From assembly GCF_003208435.1 (NCBI RefSeq), contig NZ_QKMF01000006.1, positions 124,001-188,000 of the forward strand: a DNA stretch of 64,000 nt, read 5' to 3'. Shown here piece after piece: positions 36,004-44,881 of this stretch. Each line of letters begins with the position of its first letter. Positions within the stretch are counted from its first letter, which is position 1. This stretch comes from Pelagimonas varians. Lineage in GTDB: Bacteria > Pseudomonadota > Alphaproteobacteria > Rhodobacterales > Rhodobacteraceae. Made by a program: the position numbers and the translations under genes. The notes beneath the pieces are model-generated. The model did not search any database and was not told the DNA's origin. It saw only the letters and a list, made by a program, of their open reading frames with translations.

Positions 36004-37886
36004 TTTTGCTCCTTTCCATGGCCAAGGAAGCGGGCCAGATCGTCCGCATCAAAGGGTTTTGCCAAAACCGGCACCAGTGCGCGGGCTTTTTCATGCAAGG
36101 GGTGATCTATCGGCAATGAGGTCATCAGACGCAATGGCAAATCGGGCAGTTTCTGAACAAGATCTACGCCTGTTTCATGCCCTTCAAGTGAAATGTCCGA
36201 GAGTATCAGGGCGATATCGGGAAGCCCTTCGGCGAGCGCGCAGGCCTCGTAAACCGACGCGGCTTCGACCACGGTAAATTTCATGTCAGTCAGCATTTCA
36301 CGCACCGACGCCCGAATGTCCGGACTGTCTTCGACCAAAAGGATCAGGCTGGCCTCTGGCACGGCATCTGCGCGCCTTAAAGGCAAGCGCAACCGGATGT
36401 CAGCGCCGGTTGTAGTATTGGACAGGCGCAGATCGCCGCCCGCCAGTTTGGTCATGTCGTAGACCATAGCAAGCCCGAGGCCGGACCCTTCGCCGCCTTT
36501 GGTGGTGAAGAAGGGATCGAGTGCGTGATCCAGGGCCTGCTCGGAAAATCCCGATCCGGTATCGGAAACGGAAATTTGCAGCCATGTTTTTTGGTGTTCT
36601 TGGGCGACGATCCGGATTGACCCGGTTTTGCCGCAAGCGTCGCGGGCATTGAGGATCAGATTCAGCAGCGCATCTTGCAACATGCCTTCGTCGATGAGCA
36701 GCTGGTGCTGGGTTTCGTCACAAACCTGCAGGCTGATACCGTCCGGCAAAGATGGCGTGGCAAGGGTTTGCAAGTCTTTCAAGAAGGGCCCAAGTGACAG
36801 GGGCGCGGCTTGCCATGCGCGATGGGCAGTTATGTCCGCGATCCGGTTCAAAAGGGTGCCTCCGCGGCGCGCGGCTTGCAAGGTTGCGTGGATCAGAGGT
36901 TCCGCATGGGTTCCAAGTGCCATCCGGTCGAGCTTGGACTGCATGCCAAGAATGATCGTGAGCAGATTGGAAAAATCATGTGCCAGACCGCTGGTCAACT
37001 GAGCGGCCATTTCACGGCGCCGCGTTTGCTGCAAGGCCGTTCGCGTCTGGGTTTCTTCGGTCACGTCCTGAGACAAGATGTAGACCCCCGGTTCCAGCGG
37101 ATCCGGGGTGAAGACGACGCGAATGCGCCGGGACGATGCCTCGTGGGTGAATTCAAATGTGCTTTGTTGCCCGTCTTGTGCGGCCTCGAAATAGGGCTGA
37201 ACCTTGGCGAAGGCTTGGGCCCCCAGCGCATCGGAAATATGGGTGCCAAGGATGCTTGTCGGACGCCCTGGCATGACCAAATGCAGACGTTTGTTGGAAA
37301 ATGTGTAGAGGCCGTTTTCGTCAACACGGGCAATATGCGCAGGCATCATTTCGGTGGTCAGGCGTGTGCGCGCTTCCATTTCCGTCAATTCGCGGCGCGC
37401 TTCCATCAAGGCTTTGTTGGTGGCGGCAAGGGCGCGGTTGGTGGCCGAGAGTTCCTCTGACCGTTTAAGGACTTCTTCGGAGAGTTGTTCGGAATGTGTA
37501 CGCAGCAGTTGTTCCTGAGCGCGTGTTTCGGTGATGTCTGTATAGACGGTCACCCAGCCACCTTGGGGCAAAGGGCCGCCTTCGATGGAGACGGTGCGAC
37601 CATTGGCGCGGGTGCGTTCGACATAGTGCGACTGAAAAGCCCGCGCGGTGTCAACGCGGTCACGGATAAAGGTTTCAGGGTCATCGACCTCGCCGTATTC
37701 GCCGCGTGTGACCAGATGGCGAATGGTTTCTTCAAAACTGGCACCGGGTGTTGTCAGCCGGGAGGGGAGGTTGAACATTTCCGCAAAGGGCGCGTTGCAG
37801 ACCGCGAGCCGTAGGTCGCTGTCATAGATCGACAGGGCCTGCTGGATCAGGTTGAGGCCGGCTTGGGTGAGCGCTTGGTTGATCAT
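36000..37886 (-). CDS. Cytoplasmic PAS hybrid sensor histidine kinase
   Basis: A 628-residue protein without membrane helices. An N-terminal PAS domain (about 8-115) is followed by a coiled-coil stretch (about 120-165) and a second PAS-like domain (about 168-285). Next are the phosphoacceptor His (GLAHDFSNLLTII), the ATPase domain (NLILNARDACG, DTGSGFSE, GSGLGLAMVY) and a C-terminal receiver with an Asp in LILSDISLEG. The start ATG at 37886 has no purine-rich site; repeat copy C lies only 8 nt upstream. Domain order suggests it senses a soluble or redox signal. The next gene is its regulator. Confidence 0.9.
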   Translation of the reverse strand: MINQALTQAGLNLIQQALSIYDSDLRLAVCNAPFAEMFNLPSRLTTPGASFEETIRHLVTRGEYGEVDDPETFIRDRVDTARAFQSHYVERTRANGRTVSIEGGPLPQGGWVTVYTDITETRAQEQLLRTHSEQLSEEVLKRSEELSATNRALAATNKALMEARRELTEMEARTRLTTEMMPAHIARVDENGLYTFSNKRLHLVMPGRPTSILGTHISDALGAQAFAKVQPYFEAAQDGQQSTFEFTHEASSRRIRVVFTPDPLEPGVYILSQDVTEETQTRTALQQTRRREMAAQLTSGLAHDFSNLLTIILGMQSKLDRMALGTHAEPLIHATLQAARRGGTLLNRIADITAHRAWQAAPLSLGPFLKDLQTLATPSLPDGISLQVCDETQHQLLIDEGMLQDALLNLILNARDACGKTGSIRIVAQEHQKTWLQISVSDTGSGFSEQALDHALDPFFTTKGGEGSGLGLAMVYDMTKLAGGDLRLSNTTTGADIRLRLPLRRADAVPEASLILLVEDSPDIRASVREMLTDMKFTVVEAASVYEACALAEGLPDIALILSDISLEGHETGVDLVQKLPDLPLRLMTSLPIDHPLHEKARALVPVLAKPFDADDLARFLGHGKEQK

Positions 37887-37893
37887 AGGGATG

Positions 37894-37939
37894 TCGGGTC
37901 GCTTGTCCTGCGGACGTCGCCCCACCCACCATCCCGCAG
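37894..37939 (+). repeat. Dispersed intergenic repeat, copy C (covarying hairpin)
   Basis: The tail TCGCCCCACCCACCATCCCG is conserved. The hairpin reads GTCC-TGC-GGAC, whereas the other copies have GTGC with GCAC, so both arms have changed and pairing is kept. It lies in the 5' leader of the hybrid kinase gene, in reverse orientation to that gene. Confidence 0.75.
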
Positions 37940-38071
37940 CGCGTCGCGAATTTTTTGCGCAATCACTGAAGAGCGGCAAACAGAGCATTGTCATCTGTGT
38001 TGCTTGCCCAGCGTAGCGTGCAGCTAAGGCGGGGGCCAAGGGTAAAAACCGCCTTGTTACAATTCGTAAGA

Positions 38072-38091
38072 TTCAGGAAATGTTCAGGAAA
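38072..38091 (+). promoter_or_regulatory. 9-bp direct repeat, 11-bp period: likely response-regulator operator
   Basis: TTCAGGAAA occurs at 38072-38080 and again at 38083-38091, one helical turn apart. A TTGACC -35-like word starts at 38095, and the acyl-CoA synthetase start follows at 38215. Tandem repeats with this spacing are typical of OmpR/PhoB-type regulators, one of which is encoded by the divergent operon. The rest of the 328-nt gap (37887-38214) holds repeat C and no gene. Confidence 0.5.
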
Positions 38092-38214
38092 AAGTTGACC
38101 GACAGATTAGAGCCTGACCAAATAGGCGGCAGAATCGCATAAGCGATCTGGCCCCATTACCGGGGGCCGCTGGTGGGTGTCAGTTGAGGAGCTGGCATTT
38201 AGGGAGGACAAAAC

Positions 38215-40185
38215 GTGGCTAAGTTGGCTGAGAGCGCAGATGGTCTGTGCTCGGTACCTGCATTATTGCAACGCAACGCCGAGAAATTCGGCGACCGTCC
38301 CGCTTATCGCGAGAAGGAATACGGGATCTGGCAGAGCTGGACCTGGAAAGAAACGTCAGACGAAATCGAAGCGCTGGCCTTGGGATTGCTGAACCTTGGT
38401 GTGAACAAGGGAGATCATGTTGCCATCATCGGTCGCAATCGTCCCTATTTGTACTGGTCCATGGTGGCCGCGCAGATGGTCGGGGCCGTTCCTGTGCCTC
38501 TCTATGCCGATGCTGTTGCCGAAGAGATGGAATACGTGTTGTCACATTGTGGCGCACGGTTTGTCATTGCGGCGGACCAAGAGCAGGTCGACAAAGTCAT
38601 CGATATTCAAGAGCATCTGCATCAGTTCGAGCACATGCTGTACCTTGATCCACGCGGCATGCGGAAATACGACCACCGCACGTTGCATGAGTTTAGCCAT
38701 GTGCAAAATCAGGGCCGTGCCGCCTATGATGAGTTTATCGAAGATCTGAATGCGCGCCGCAATTCACTGACATACGATGATACCTGCGTGATGCTGTATA
38801 CATCCGGCACCACGGGCAAACCCAAGGGTGTGGTTTTGTCGAACCGTAATATCGTTGAGACTGCCAAAGCGAGTTCTCAATTCGATAGCCTGACTGAGGG
38901 GGAAGAAATTCTGGCTTACCTGCCGATGGCATGGGTCGGGGATTTCATCTTTTCGCTGGGCCAAGCATATTGGACCGGGTTTTGCGTGAACTGCCCGGAG
39001 AGCGCAGAAACGATGAAGACGGATTTGCGCGAAATCGCACCGTCCTATTATTTCGCGCCGCCTGCGGTGTTTGAAGGCCAGTTGACGCAAATCATGATCC
39101 GCATGGAAGATGCTGGCGCATTCAAGCGCAAGATGTTCCATTACTTTATGGCCCATGCCCGCAAGGTTGGCCCGCGGTTGTTGGAAGGCGAACCGGTTAG
39201 TCTGTTTGACCGGGTGAAATACGCATTGGGTGAGTTCACCACCTATGGGCCGCTGAAAAACGCGCTTGGGTTTTCGAATGTCCGCATCGGCTATACCGCT
39301 GGTGAAGCGATCGGGCCGGAGCTGTTTGATTTCTACCGTTCGCTAGGGATCAACCTTAAGCAGCTGTATGGCCAGACCGAAGCCACTGTTTTCATCACTC
39401 AGCAACCAGACGGCGAAGTTCGATCCGATACAGTTGGCGTTCCAAGCCCCGGAGTCGAAATCAAAATTGCAGATACCGGAGAAGTTTTTTACCGCTCTGC
39501 GGGCACGTTTGTTGAATATTACAACAACCCTGAATCGACAGCAGATACCAAAGACGCTGAAGGTTGGGTTGCGACCGGAGATGCTGGCTTCTTTGAGAAA
39601 GAAAGTGGTCACCTGCGGATCATCGACCGCATTAAGGACGTGGGAAAGATGTCCGATGGCGGGATGTTTGCGCCTAAGTATGTTGAGAACAAGCTAAAGT
39701 TCTATCCCAATATTCTGGAAGTTGTCGTGTTTGGCGCTGGTCGTGATCGGTGCACAGCCTTCGTGAATATCGATCTGACGGCGGTCGGCAACTGGGCAGA
39801 GCGCAACAACATCGCCTATGCCTCTTATCAGGAGTTGGCAGGTCATCCCGAGGTTTTGGATACAATTCAAAGCCATATCGAAGAGACCAACATTTCGATC
39901 GCGCAAGATGAGATGCTGGCGGGCTGCCAGATTCACCGCTTCTTGATCCTTCACAAGGAACTAGATGCGGATGATGGGGAAATGACCCGGACACGCAAAG
40001 TGCGACGTAAGATTGTTGGTGAGAAGTTCGATGATTTGGTTACGGCTCTCTATGACGGGTCCGACGAAATTTATACCGAAACGGAAGTCACCTATGAAGA
40101 CGGTCGCAAAGGTAAGATCACCGCGACGTTGAAAATTCGGGACACCAAGGTGCAACCGGTTGCCGCGAAACTGGCTGCGGAATGA
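38215..40185 (+). CDS. Long-chain-type acyl-CoA synthetase (AMP-binding)
   Basis: A 656-residue adenylate-forming ligase that activates a carboxylic acid to its CoA thioester with ATP. P-loop YTSGTTGKPKG is near residue 198, LKQLYGQTEA near 385, the ATGD-type motif near 455 (WVATGDAGF), and the hinge RIIDRIKD near 470. The start is GTG 38215 with AGGGAGGA upstream. The length and insertions fit the long-chain group, but this group also includes aromatic- and branched-acid ligases. It heads a cluster with a complete Liv-type importer, so the importer's cargo is probably its substrate. A copy of the dispersed repeat starts just after its stop. Confidence 0.88.
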   Translation: MAKLAESADGLCSVPALLQRNAEKFGDRPAYREKEYGIWQSWTWKETSDEIEALALGLLNLGVNKGDHVAIIGRNRPYLYWSMVAAQMVGAVPVPLYADAVAEEMEYVLSHCGARFVIAADQEQVDKVIDIQEHLHQFEHMLYLDPRGMRKYDHRTLHEFSHVQNQGRAAYDEFIEDLNARRNSLTYDDTCVMLYTSGTTGKPKGVVLSNRNIVETAKASSQFDSLTEGEEILAYLPMAWVGDFIFSLGQAYWTGFCVNCPESAETMKTDLREIAPSYYFAPPAVFEGQLTQIMIRMEDAGAFKRKMFHYFMAHARKVGPRLLEGEPVSLFDRVKYALGEFTTYGPLKNALGFSNVRIGYTAGEAIGPELFDFYRSLGINLKQLYGQTEATVFITQQPDGEVRSDTVGVPSPGVEIKIADTGEVFYRSAGTFVEYYNNPESTADTKDAEGWVATGDAGFFEKESGHLRIIDRIKDVGKMSDGGMFAPKYVENKLKFYPNILEVVVFGAGRDRCTAFVNIDLTAVGNWAERNNIAYASYQELAGHPEVLDTIQSHIEETNISIAQDEMLAGCQIHRFLILHKELDADDGEMTRTRKVRRKIVGEKFDDLVTALYDGSDEIYTETEVTYEDGRKGKITATLKIRDTKVQPVAAKLAAE

Positions 40186-40186
40186 T

Positions 40187-40230
40187 GGGGCCGCTCGTGC
40201 TGCGCACATCGCCCCGCCCACCATCCCGTG
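40187..40230 (+). repeat. Dispersed intergenic repeat, copy D
   Basis: Begins 1 nt after the acyl-CoA synthetase stop. The hairpin is GTGC-TGC-GCAC, followed by TCGCCCCGCCCACCATCCCG. It separates the ligase gene from livG. Confidence 0.75.
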
Positions 40231-40252
40231 AAACTAGAAAAGAGACCCAAGC

Positions 40253-41065
40253 ATGAAAGATACTGAAGGATACGTCACAGCCGACGGTCGTCAGATTGGC
40301 GGCGTGCTGATGGAACTGAACAACATCACGCTGAAATTCGGCGGGGTGACAGCGATCAGTGACATCTCATTTGACATCCACGAGGGTGAAATTCGCGCGA
40401 TTATTGGTCCGAACGGGGCCGGTAAATCGTCAATGCTCAACATCATCTCGGGGTTTTACACGCCAACAATTGGTGAGCTTTGGTACAAAGGCGAAAAACG
40501 CCCTCAGATGCGGCCCTATGAAATCGCTCGAATGGGCGTCGCCCGCACGTTTCAGAACATTGCTTTGTTCGAAGGCATGACCGTTTTGGACAATGTCATG
40601 ACCGGCCGGTTAACCCATATGCACGCAGGCGTTGCTGCGCAGGCGCTGTGGTATGGCAAGGCCCGCGCCGAAGAAATTGCGAACCGTGAAATCGTCGAGA
40701 AAGTCATCGATTTCCTCGAAATTCAAAGCATCCGCAAGACGCCGGTTGGCCGATTGCCGTACGGGTTGAAAAAACGCGTGGAGCTGGCGCGGGCCTTGGC
40801 GGCTGAACCCAGCATTTTGCTGCTTGATGAGCCTATGGCCGGTATGAACGTTGAGGAAAAAGAGGACATGAGCCGCTTTATTCTGGACGTGAATGATGAG
40901 TTCGGCACCACGATTTGCCTGATCGAACACGATATGGGCGTGGTTATGGATTTGTCGGACCGCGTTGTTGTTATGGACTACGGCAAAAAGATCGGTGACG
41001 GCCCACCCGACGAGGTGCGCAACAACCAAGATGTAATCGACGCCTATCTCGGCGTTCCAAGTTAA
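40253..41065 (+). CDS. livG: Liv-type ABC transporter ATP-binding protein (LivG)
   Basis: A 270-residue ATPase of the high-affinity branched-chain amino acid/amide/organic acid importer family. Walker A is GPNGAGKSS near residue 47, Walker B is LLLDEPMAGMN, and the C-terminal LivG-type extension ends DVIDAYLG. The signature region reads LPYGLKKRVELARAL, a deviation (LPYGLKK) from LSGGQ that is known in LivG proteins. It is followed by livH after 12 nt. Confidence 0.92.
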   Translation: MKDTEGYVTADGRQIGGVLMELNNITLKFGGVTAISDISFDIHEGEIRAIIGPNGAGKSSMLNIISGFYTPTIGELWYKGEKRPQMRPYEIARMGVARTFQNIALFEGMTVLDNVMTGRLTHMHAGVAAQALWYGKARAEEIANREIVEKVIDFLEIQSIRKTPVGRLPYGLKKRVELARALAAEPSILLLDEPMAGMNVEEKEDMSRFILDVNDEFGTTICLIEHDMGVVMDLSDRVVVMDYGKKIGDGPPDEVRNNQDVIDAYLGVPS

Positions 41066-41077
41066 CAGGGGGCAAAC

Positions 41078-42031
41078 ATGTTAAACGACATCTTTATCGC
41101 GCCGTTTGCCGACATGATTGCGGCACCGGATTTCCTGCTTCAAGTGCTATGGGAAGGCCTGGTATCCGGCATTCTCTACGCGCTGATCGCGCTCGGCTTT
41201 GTCTTGATCTTCCGTTCAAGCCGGATCTTCAACTTTGCCCAGGGTATCATGGTGGTCTTTGCCGCTCTGACCTTGGTTGGCTTGCACGCTATGGGCATAC
41301 CGGCCTGGATCAGTGTCGCACTGACCTTGGGTGTGATGTTCATATTAGCCGTCAGTATTGAGCGTATCGTATTGCGCCCGTTGGTCGGTCAGCCCGACAT
41401 CATCTTGTTCATGGCATCAATCGGTATCACGCTGTTCCTGATCGGCGGCGGAGAAATCATCTTTGGCGGTGAAAACAAGGTCATGATCACAGAAGAGCTG
41501 GGCATTCCAACCGGCGACACTGTGTTGGAGCCTTGGGGCGGTCTGCTGATCTTGCAGCACCTTGATATCACCGTTGTTTTGGTTGCATCGGCACTGGTTG
41601 CGGCCTTGCTGGCCTTCCTCAACTACACGCAGATGGGCCGGGCGATCCGGGCTTTGGGCGACGATCATCAGGCGGCTTTGTCAGTTGGTATTTCGCTGCA
41701 GACTGTTTGGGTTTTGGTGTGGTTCATTGCGGGCATTATCGCGCTGGTGACAGGCATTGCCTGGGGCGCACGGGCCGGGGTCAGTTTCGCTCTGGAAGTG
41801 ATCGCGTACAAAGCCTTGCCGGTTCTGATGCTGGGCGGTTTGGAATCGATCACAGGGGCCATTATCGGTGGTCTGCTGATTGGTATTCTTGAAAAACTGT
41901 TCGAGATCTATTGGGGCCAGCCCTTGCTGGGCGGGAATACAGAGACATGGTTTGCCTTTGTCCTCGCGCTCTTTGTTCTGCTGTTCCGTCCGCAAGGTCT
42001 GTTTGGTGAAAAGATAATCGAACGGGTCTAG
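41078..42031 (+). CDS. livH: Liv-type ABC transporter permease (LivH)
   Basis: A 317-residue inner-membrane permease with about eight helices. LIALGFVLIFRSSRIFNFAQG near the N terminus (GFVLIFRSS; FNFAQG) and the GGLESITGAIIGGLLIG stretch are LivH marks. It pairs with LivM downstream. A GC-rich hairpin lies between this gene and the next small gene. Confidence 0.92.
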   Translation: MLNDIFIAPFADMIAAPDFLLQVLWEGLVSGILYALIALGFVLIFRSSRIFNFAQGIMVVFAALTLVGLHAMGIPAWISVALTLGVMFILAVSIERIVLRPLVGQPDIILFMASIGITLFLIGGGEIIFGGENKVMITEELGIPTGDTVLEPWGGLLILQHLDITVVLVASALVAALLAFLNYTQMGRAIRALGDDHQAALSVGISLQTVWVLVWFIAGIIALVTGIAWGARAGVSFALEVIAYKALPVLMLGGLESITGAIIGGLLIGILEKLFEIYWGQPLLGGNTETWFAFVLALFVLLFRPQGLFGEKIIERV

Positions 42032-42065
42032 CGCAGCGCGGGGCGCGCTGCACAACACCAAACAA

Positions 42066-42094
42066 TGGGTGGGGCGAGGGAGCGCCACACCCAA
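42066..42094 (+). terminator. Hairpin between livH and the small membrane-protein gene
   Basis: GGGTGGGGCG pairs with CGCCACACCC with one mismatch. There is no T-run, so read-through is expected. Its left arm resembles, in reverse, the TCGCCCCACCC tail of the dispersed repeat and may be a decayed inverted copy. Confidence 0.45.
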
Positions 42095-42124
42095 CCCGAT
42101 ACACAAGATTAGGACGTGGAAGAC

Positions 42125-42364
42125 ATGGCTAAACTGATCGCAATCCTGAACGTCGTGGCATGGTCTGGCTTTTGGTCTTTTGGTTACCTCGCATTGACTG
42201 CGGGCACCGAAGATCCGAACCAGTCAACCATAGCGATGCTGCTTGCAGCAGGGGGGGCCGCGATTGGACTTTGGGCCTGGCTTTGGCTGGCACGGCATTC
42301 CGAGAAGATCGGATATGTCAAACCCGCCAACCGCGTTGTTAAGACCGATGAGGAGATGGTCTGA
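42125..42364 (+). CDS. 79-residue membrane protein inserted between livH and livM
   Basis: Two hydrophobic helices (about residues 3-25 and 36-58) and a charged C-terminal tail. Its stop overlaps the livM start by 1 nt (TGATG), so it is part of the transporter operon. ATG 42125 has GGAAG close before it; an in-frame GTG at 42116 is an alternative. Ordinary liv operons have no such gene. A small subunit or chaperone of the permease is possible. Confidence 0.75.
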   Translation: MAKLIAILNVVAWSGFWSFGYLALTAGTEDPNQSTIAMLLAAGGAAIGLWAWLWLARHSEKIGYVKPANRVVKTDEEMV

Positions 42365-43440
42365 TGCTTTACCGTACCGCTGGCCAGTTCAAGACCAGCT
42401 ACAATTCTGATCAGGCCCTGTTCCCGATCAAACAAGACGCGTTTTTGCTGGGCGTTATCCTACTGTTCGCCTTGGTGATTTTTCCGCTAACCGCGAGTGA
42501 ATTCACGTTCCAGACGATCTTGATCCCTATCATGATCTATTCTCTGGCTGCTCTGGGTTTGAACATTCTGACCGGTTTTGCCGGACAGCTGAGCCTTGGG
42601 ACCGCTGCGTTTATGGGGGTGGGTGCCTACGCTTGCTATAAGATGGTCACGCTGATGCCATGGATGAACCCGATCGTCGCGATCTTGTTCTCGGGTGTAT
42701 TCAGTGCGGGTGTCGGGGTTGCCTTTGGCATTCCCAGTCTGCGGATCAAAGGCTTTTACCTTGCGATTGCAACGCTGGCCGCGCAGTTCTTTTTGGTCTG
42801 GTTATTCGAAAAATGGGCTTGGCTGTATAACTACAACGCGTCTGGCGCGATTCAGGTTCCGAACCTGAAAATGTTCGGTGTGTATATCGCCGGTCCGCAG
42901 GCCAGTTCTGTTGTGCAATACTTCGTGGTGCTATTTATCGTCAGCTTGCTGACAATGGTGTGCATCAACCTGACCCGTGGCAATCTGGGCCGGACTTGGA
43001 AAGCAACACGCGATATGGACATCGCTGCGGAACTGATCGGCATCAACTTGATGAAATCGAAGCTGACGGCCTTTGCTGTGTCTTCGTATATTGTGGGTGT
43101 GGCCGGTGCATTGTTCGTCTTTATGTGGCGCGGTGCGGCGGAGCCGAACCTGTTCGACATTCCGCTTAGCTTTCGGGTGTTGTTCATCGCGATCATCGGT
43201 GGGCTTGGCTCGGTCATGGGCAATTTCCTCGGCGCGATCTTGATTGTTGGCCTACCGGTTGTTCTCAATCTACTGCCCGCCGCCTTGGGTATTCCGATCA
43301 GCTCGGCCACGGTTGAGCACCTTAATATCATGTGTATCGGCAGCTTGATCATCTTCTTCTTGATCGTCGAACCACATGGTTTGGCTCAGCTGTGGAAACT
43401 GATCCGCGAAAAACTCATTATCTGGCCCTTCCCGCACTAA
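42364..43440 (+). CDS. livM: Liv-type ABC transporter permease (LivM)
   Basis: A 358-residue inner-membrane permease with about nine to ten helices. LNILTGFAGQLSLGTAAFMGVGAYA is the LivM signature (GFAGQLSLG), and the EAA-like loop region is GRTWKATRDMDIAAELIGIN. It overlaps the small membrane-protein gene by 1 nt. It precedes the binding-protein gene by about 70 nt of A+T-rich sequence that could hold a separate promoter. Confidence 0.92.
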   Translation: MLYRTAGQFKTSYNSDQALFPIKQDAFLLGVILLFALVIFPLTASEFTFQTILIPIMIYSLAALGLNILTGFAGQLSLGTAAFMGVGAYACYKMVTLMPWMNPIVAILFSGVFSAGVGVAFGIPSLRIKGFYLAIATLAAQFFLVWLFEKWAWLYNYNASGAIQVPNLKMFGVYIAGPQASSVVQYFVVLFIVSLLTMVCINLTRGNLGRTWKATRDMDIAAELIGINLMKSKLTAFAVSSYIVGVAGALFVFMWRGAAEPNLFDIPLSFRVLFIAIIGGLGSVMGNFLGAILIVGLPVVLNLLPAALGIPISSATVEHLNIMCIGSLIIFFLIVEPHGLAQLWKLIREKLIIWPFPH

Positions 43441-43513
43441 GCGGGGCTGGCCCACTACCTAACGATCTGTTTAATTTCAATAATCGACATCAATATCCAT
43501 GGGAGGAGACAAG

Positions 43514-44806
43514 ATGAAGAATTTTGCAAAACTGGCAGCAGCCGCCGTCGTGGCGTCCGTTGTAGCAGGGGCGGCCATGGCCGAGAGCCTCTATACACCG
43601 AACCTCAGCTACCGGACTGGCCCATTTGCCGCGACAGGTATCCCGCTGATGAATGGCCAAAAAGACTATATGTCCATGCTGAATGCCCGTGATGGCGGCG
43701 TTGGCGGCGTAGAAATCGCCTTCGAAGAATGCGAAACCGGCTATTCAACTGAAAAAGGCGTTGAGTGCTACGAGAAAACCAAAGGCAAAGCGATTGTGAC
43801 CCAGCCTTGGTCGACAGGCATCACTCTTCAGGTTCTGCCCAAAACCAATATCGACATGATCCCAATTCTGGCCCCCGGCTATGGTTTCTCGCCGATGATG
43901 GACGGTAAAACCTTTCAGTGGGCGTTTAACGCACCATCCGGTTACTGGGATGGCGCGGACATGATCGTTCAGTTCATCGAAAGCGAAGGGTCGCTTGAAG
44001 GTAAAAAAGTTGCATTCTTGCACCTTGACCACCCCTTCGGCAAAGAACCTCTGCCCGTTCTGGAAGCGGCCGCTGCTGAAAAAGGCTTTGAATTGCTGCC
44101 GATCCCTGTTGGTCTGAAAGAAATGCAGAACCAATCCGCACAGTGGTTGCAGATCCGCCGCGAGCGTCCTGACTATGTCGTCATGTGGGGCTGGGGCGCG
44201 ATGAACGCCGGTGCCATCACCGAAGCGGTCAAGACCAAGTTTGACATGTCCAAGATGCTGGGTATCTGGTGGTCCGGCCACGATGCCGATCTGGCAATCG
44301 TTGGTGACAAAGGCAAGGGCTACAAGTCGATCAGCTGGTCGTTCCCTGATGTGGATGCAGGCGTTATGGCAGACATCAAGAAGCACGTTGTTGACGCCGG
44401 TATGACCGAGTCAAACGAGACTGAAATGTCGGGCGTCTTCTATGGTCGCGGTGTTGTTATGTCGATGATCCTGGCCGAAGGCATCAAAGTTGCTCAGGAC
44501 CACTTTGGCGAAGCCAACATCAACGCAGAGCAGCTGCGCTGGGGTTTGGAAAACCTGAACGTCACCGAAGAGCGTCTGGCCGAGCTGGGCATGTCGGGTA
44601 TGGTTCCTCCTTTCGCCACATCATGTGCAAACCACACAGGTCACTCCGGTGGCTGGATGCTGGAATGGGACGGCGCAAAGTTCGTCAAAGTGTCTGATCA
44701 CCTGACACCGAACACTGCCAGCTATTCCGACATCGCGATGAAAAGCGCTGCTGACTACGCCACAGCAAACGCTCCATGGCCTGTAAACGAAGAGTGTGGC
44801 GGCTAA
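43514..44806 (+). CDS. Liv-type periplasmic substrate-binding protein
   Basis: A 430-residue type I binding protein. The signal peptide ends at AMA-ES (about residue 23), with no lipobox. The mature part follows the LivJ/Peripla_BP_6 fold but is longer than LivJ (about 345), which is more like the forms that bind aromatic or aliphatic acids. Internal cysteines (CETG, VECYEK, and two near the C terminus) could form disulfides. The start ATG has GGGAGGAG 5 nt upstream, the strongest site of the cluster. Confidence 0.9.
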   Translation: MKNFAKLAAAAVVASVVAGAAMAESLYTPNLSYRTGPFAATGIPLMNGQKDYMSMLNARDGGVGGVEIAFEECETGYSTEKGVECYEKTKGKAIVTQPWSTGITLQVLPKTNIDMIPILAPGYGFSPMMDGKTFQWAFNAPSGYWDGADMIVQFIESEGSLEGKKVAFLHLDHPFGKEPLPVLEAAAAEKGFELLPIPVGLKEMQNQSAQWLQIRRERPDYVVMWGWGAMNAGAITEAVKTKFDMSKMLGIWWSGHDADLAIVGDKGKGYKSISWSFPDVDAGVMADIKKHVVDAGMTESNETEMSGVFYGRGVVMSMILAEGIKVAQDHFGEANINAEQLRWGLENLNVTEERLAELGMSGMVPPFATSCANHTGHSGGWMLEWDGAKFVKVSDHLTPNTASYSDIAMKSAADYATANAPWPVNEECGG

Positions 44807-44820
44807 CCAGCCGTTTCACC

Positions 44821-44849
44821 CCAGCGGCGGCGTTTCCCGTCGCCGCTGG
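44821..44849 (+). terminator. Hairpin between binding-protein gene and livF
   Basis: CCAGCGGCG and CGCCGCTGG form a perfect 9-bp stem with an 11-nt loop, without a T-run. It probably protects the upstream mRNA end or lowers expression of livF relative to the binding protein. Confidence 0.5.
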
Positions 44850-44881
44850 AACCCGCGATTTTTGCAAGAGAAGAAACCGCT

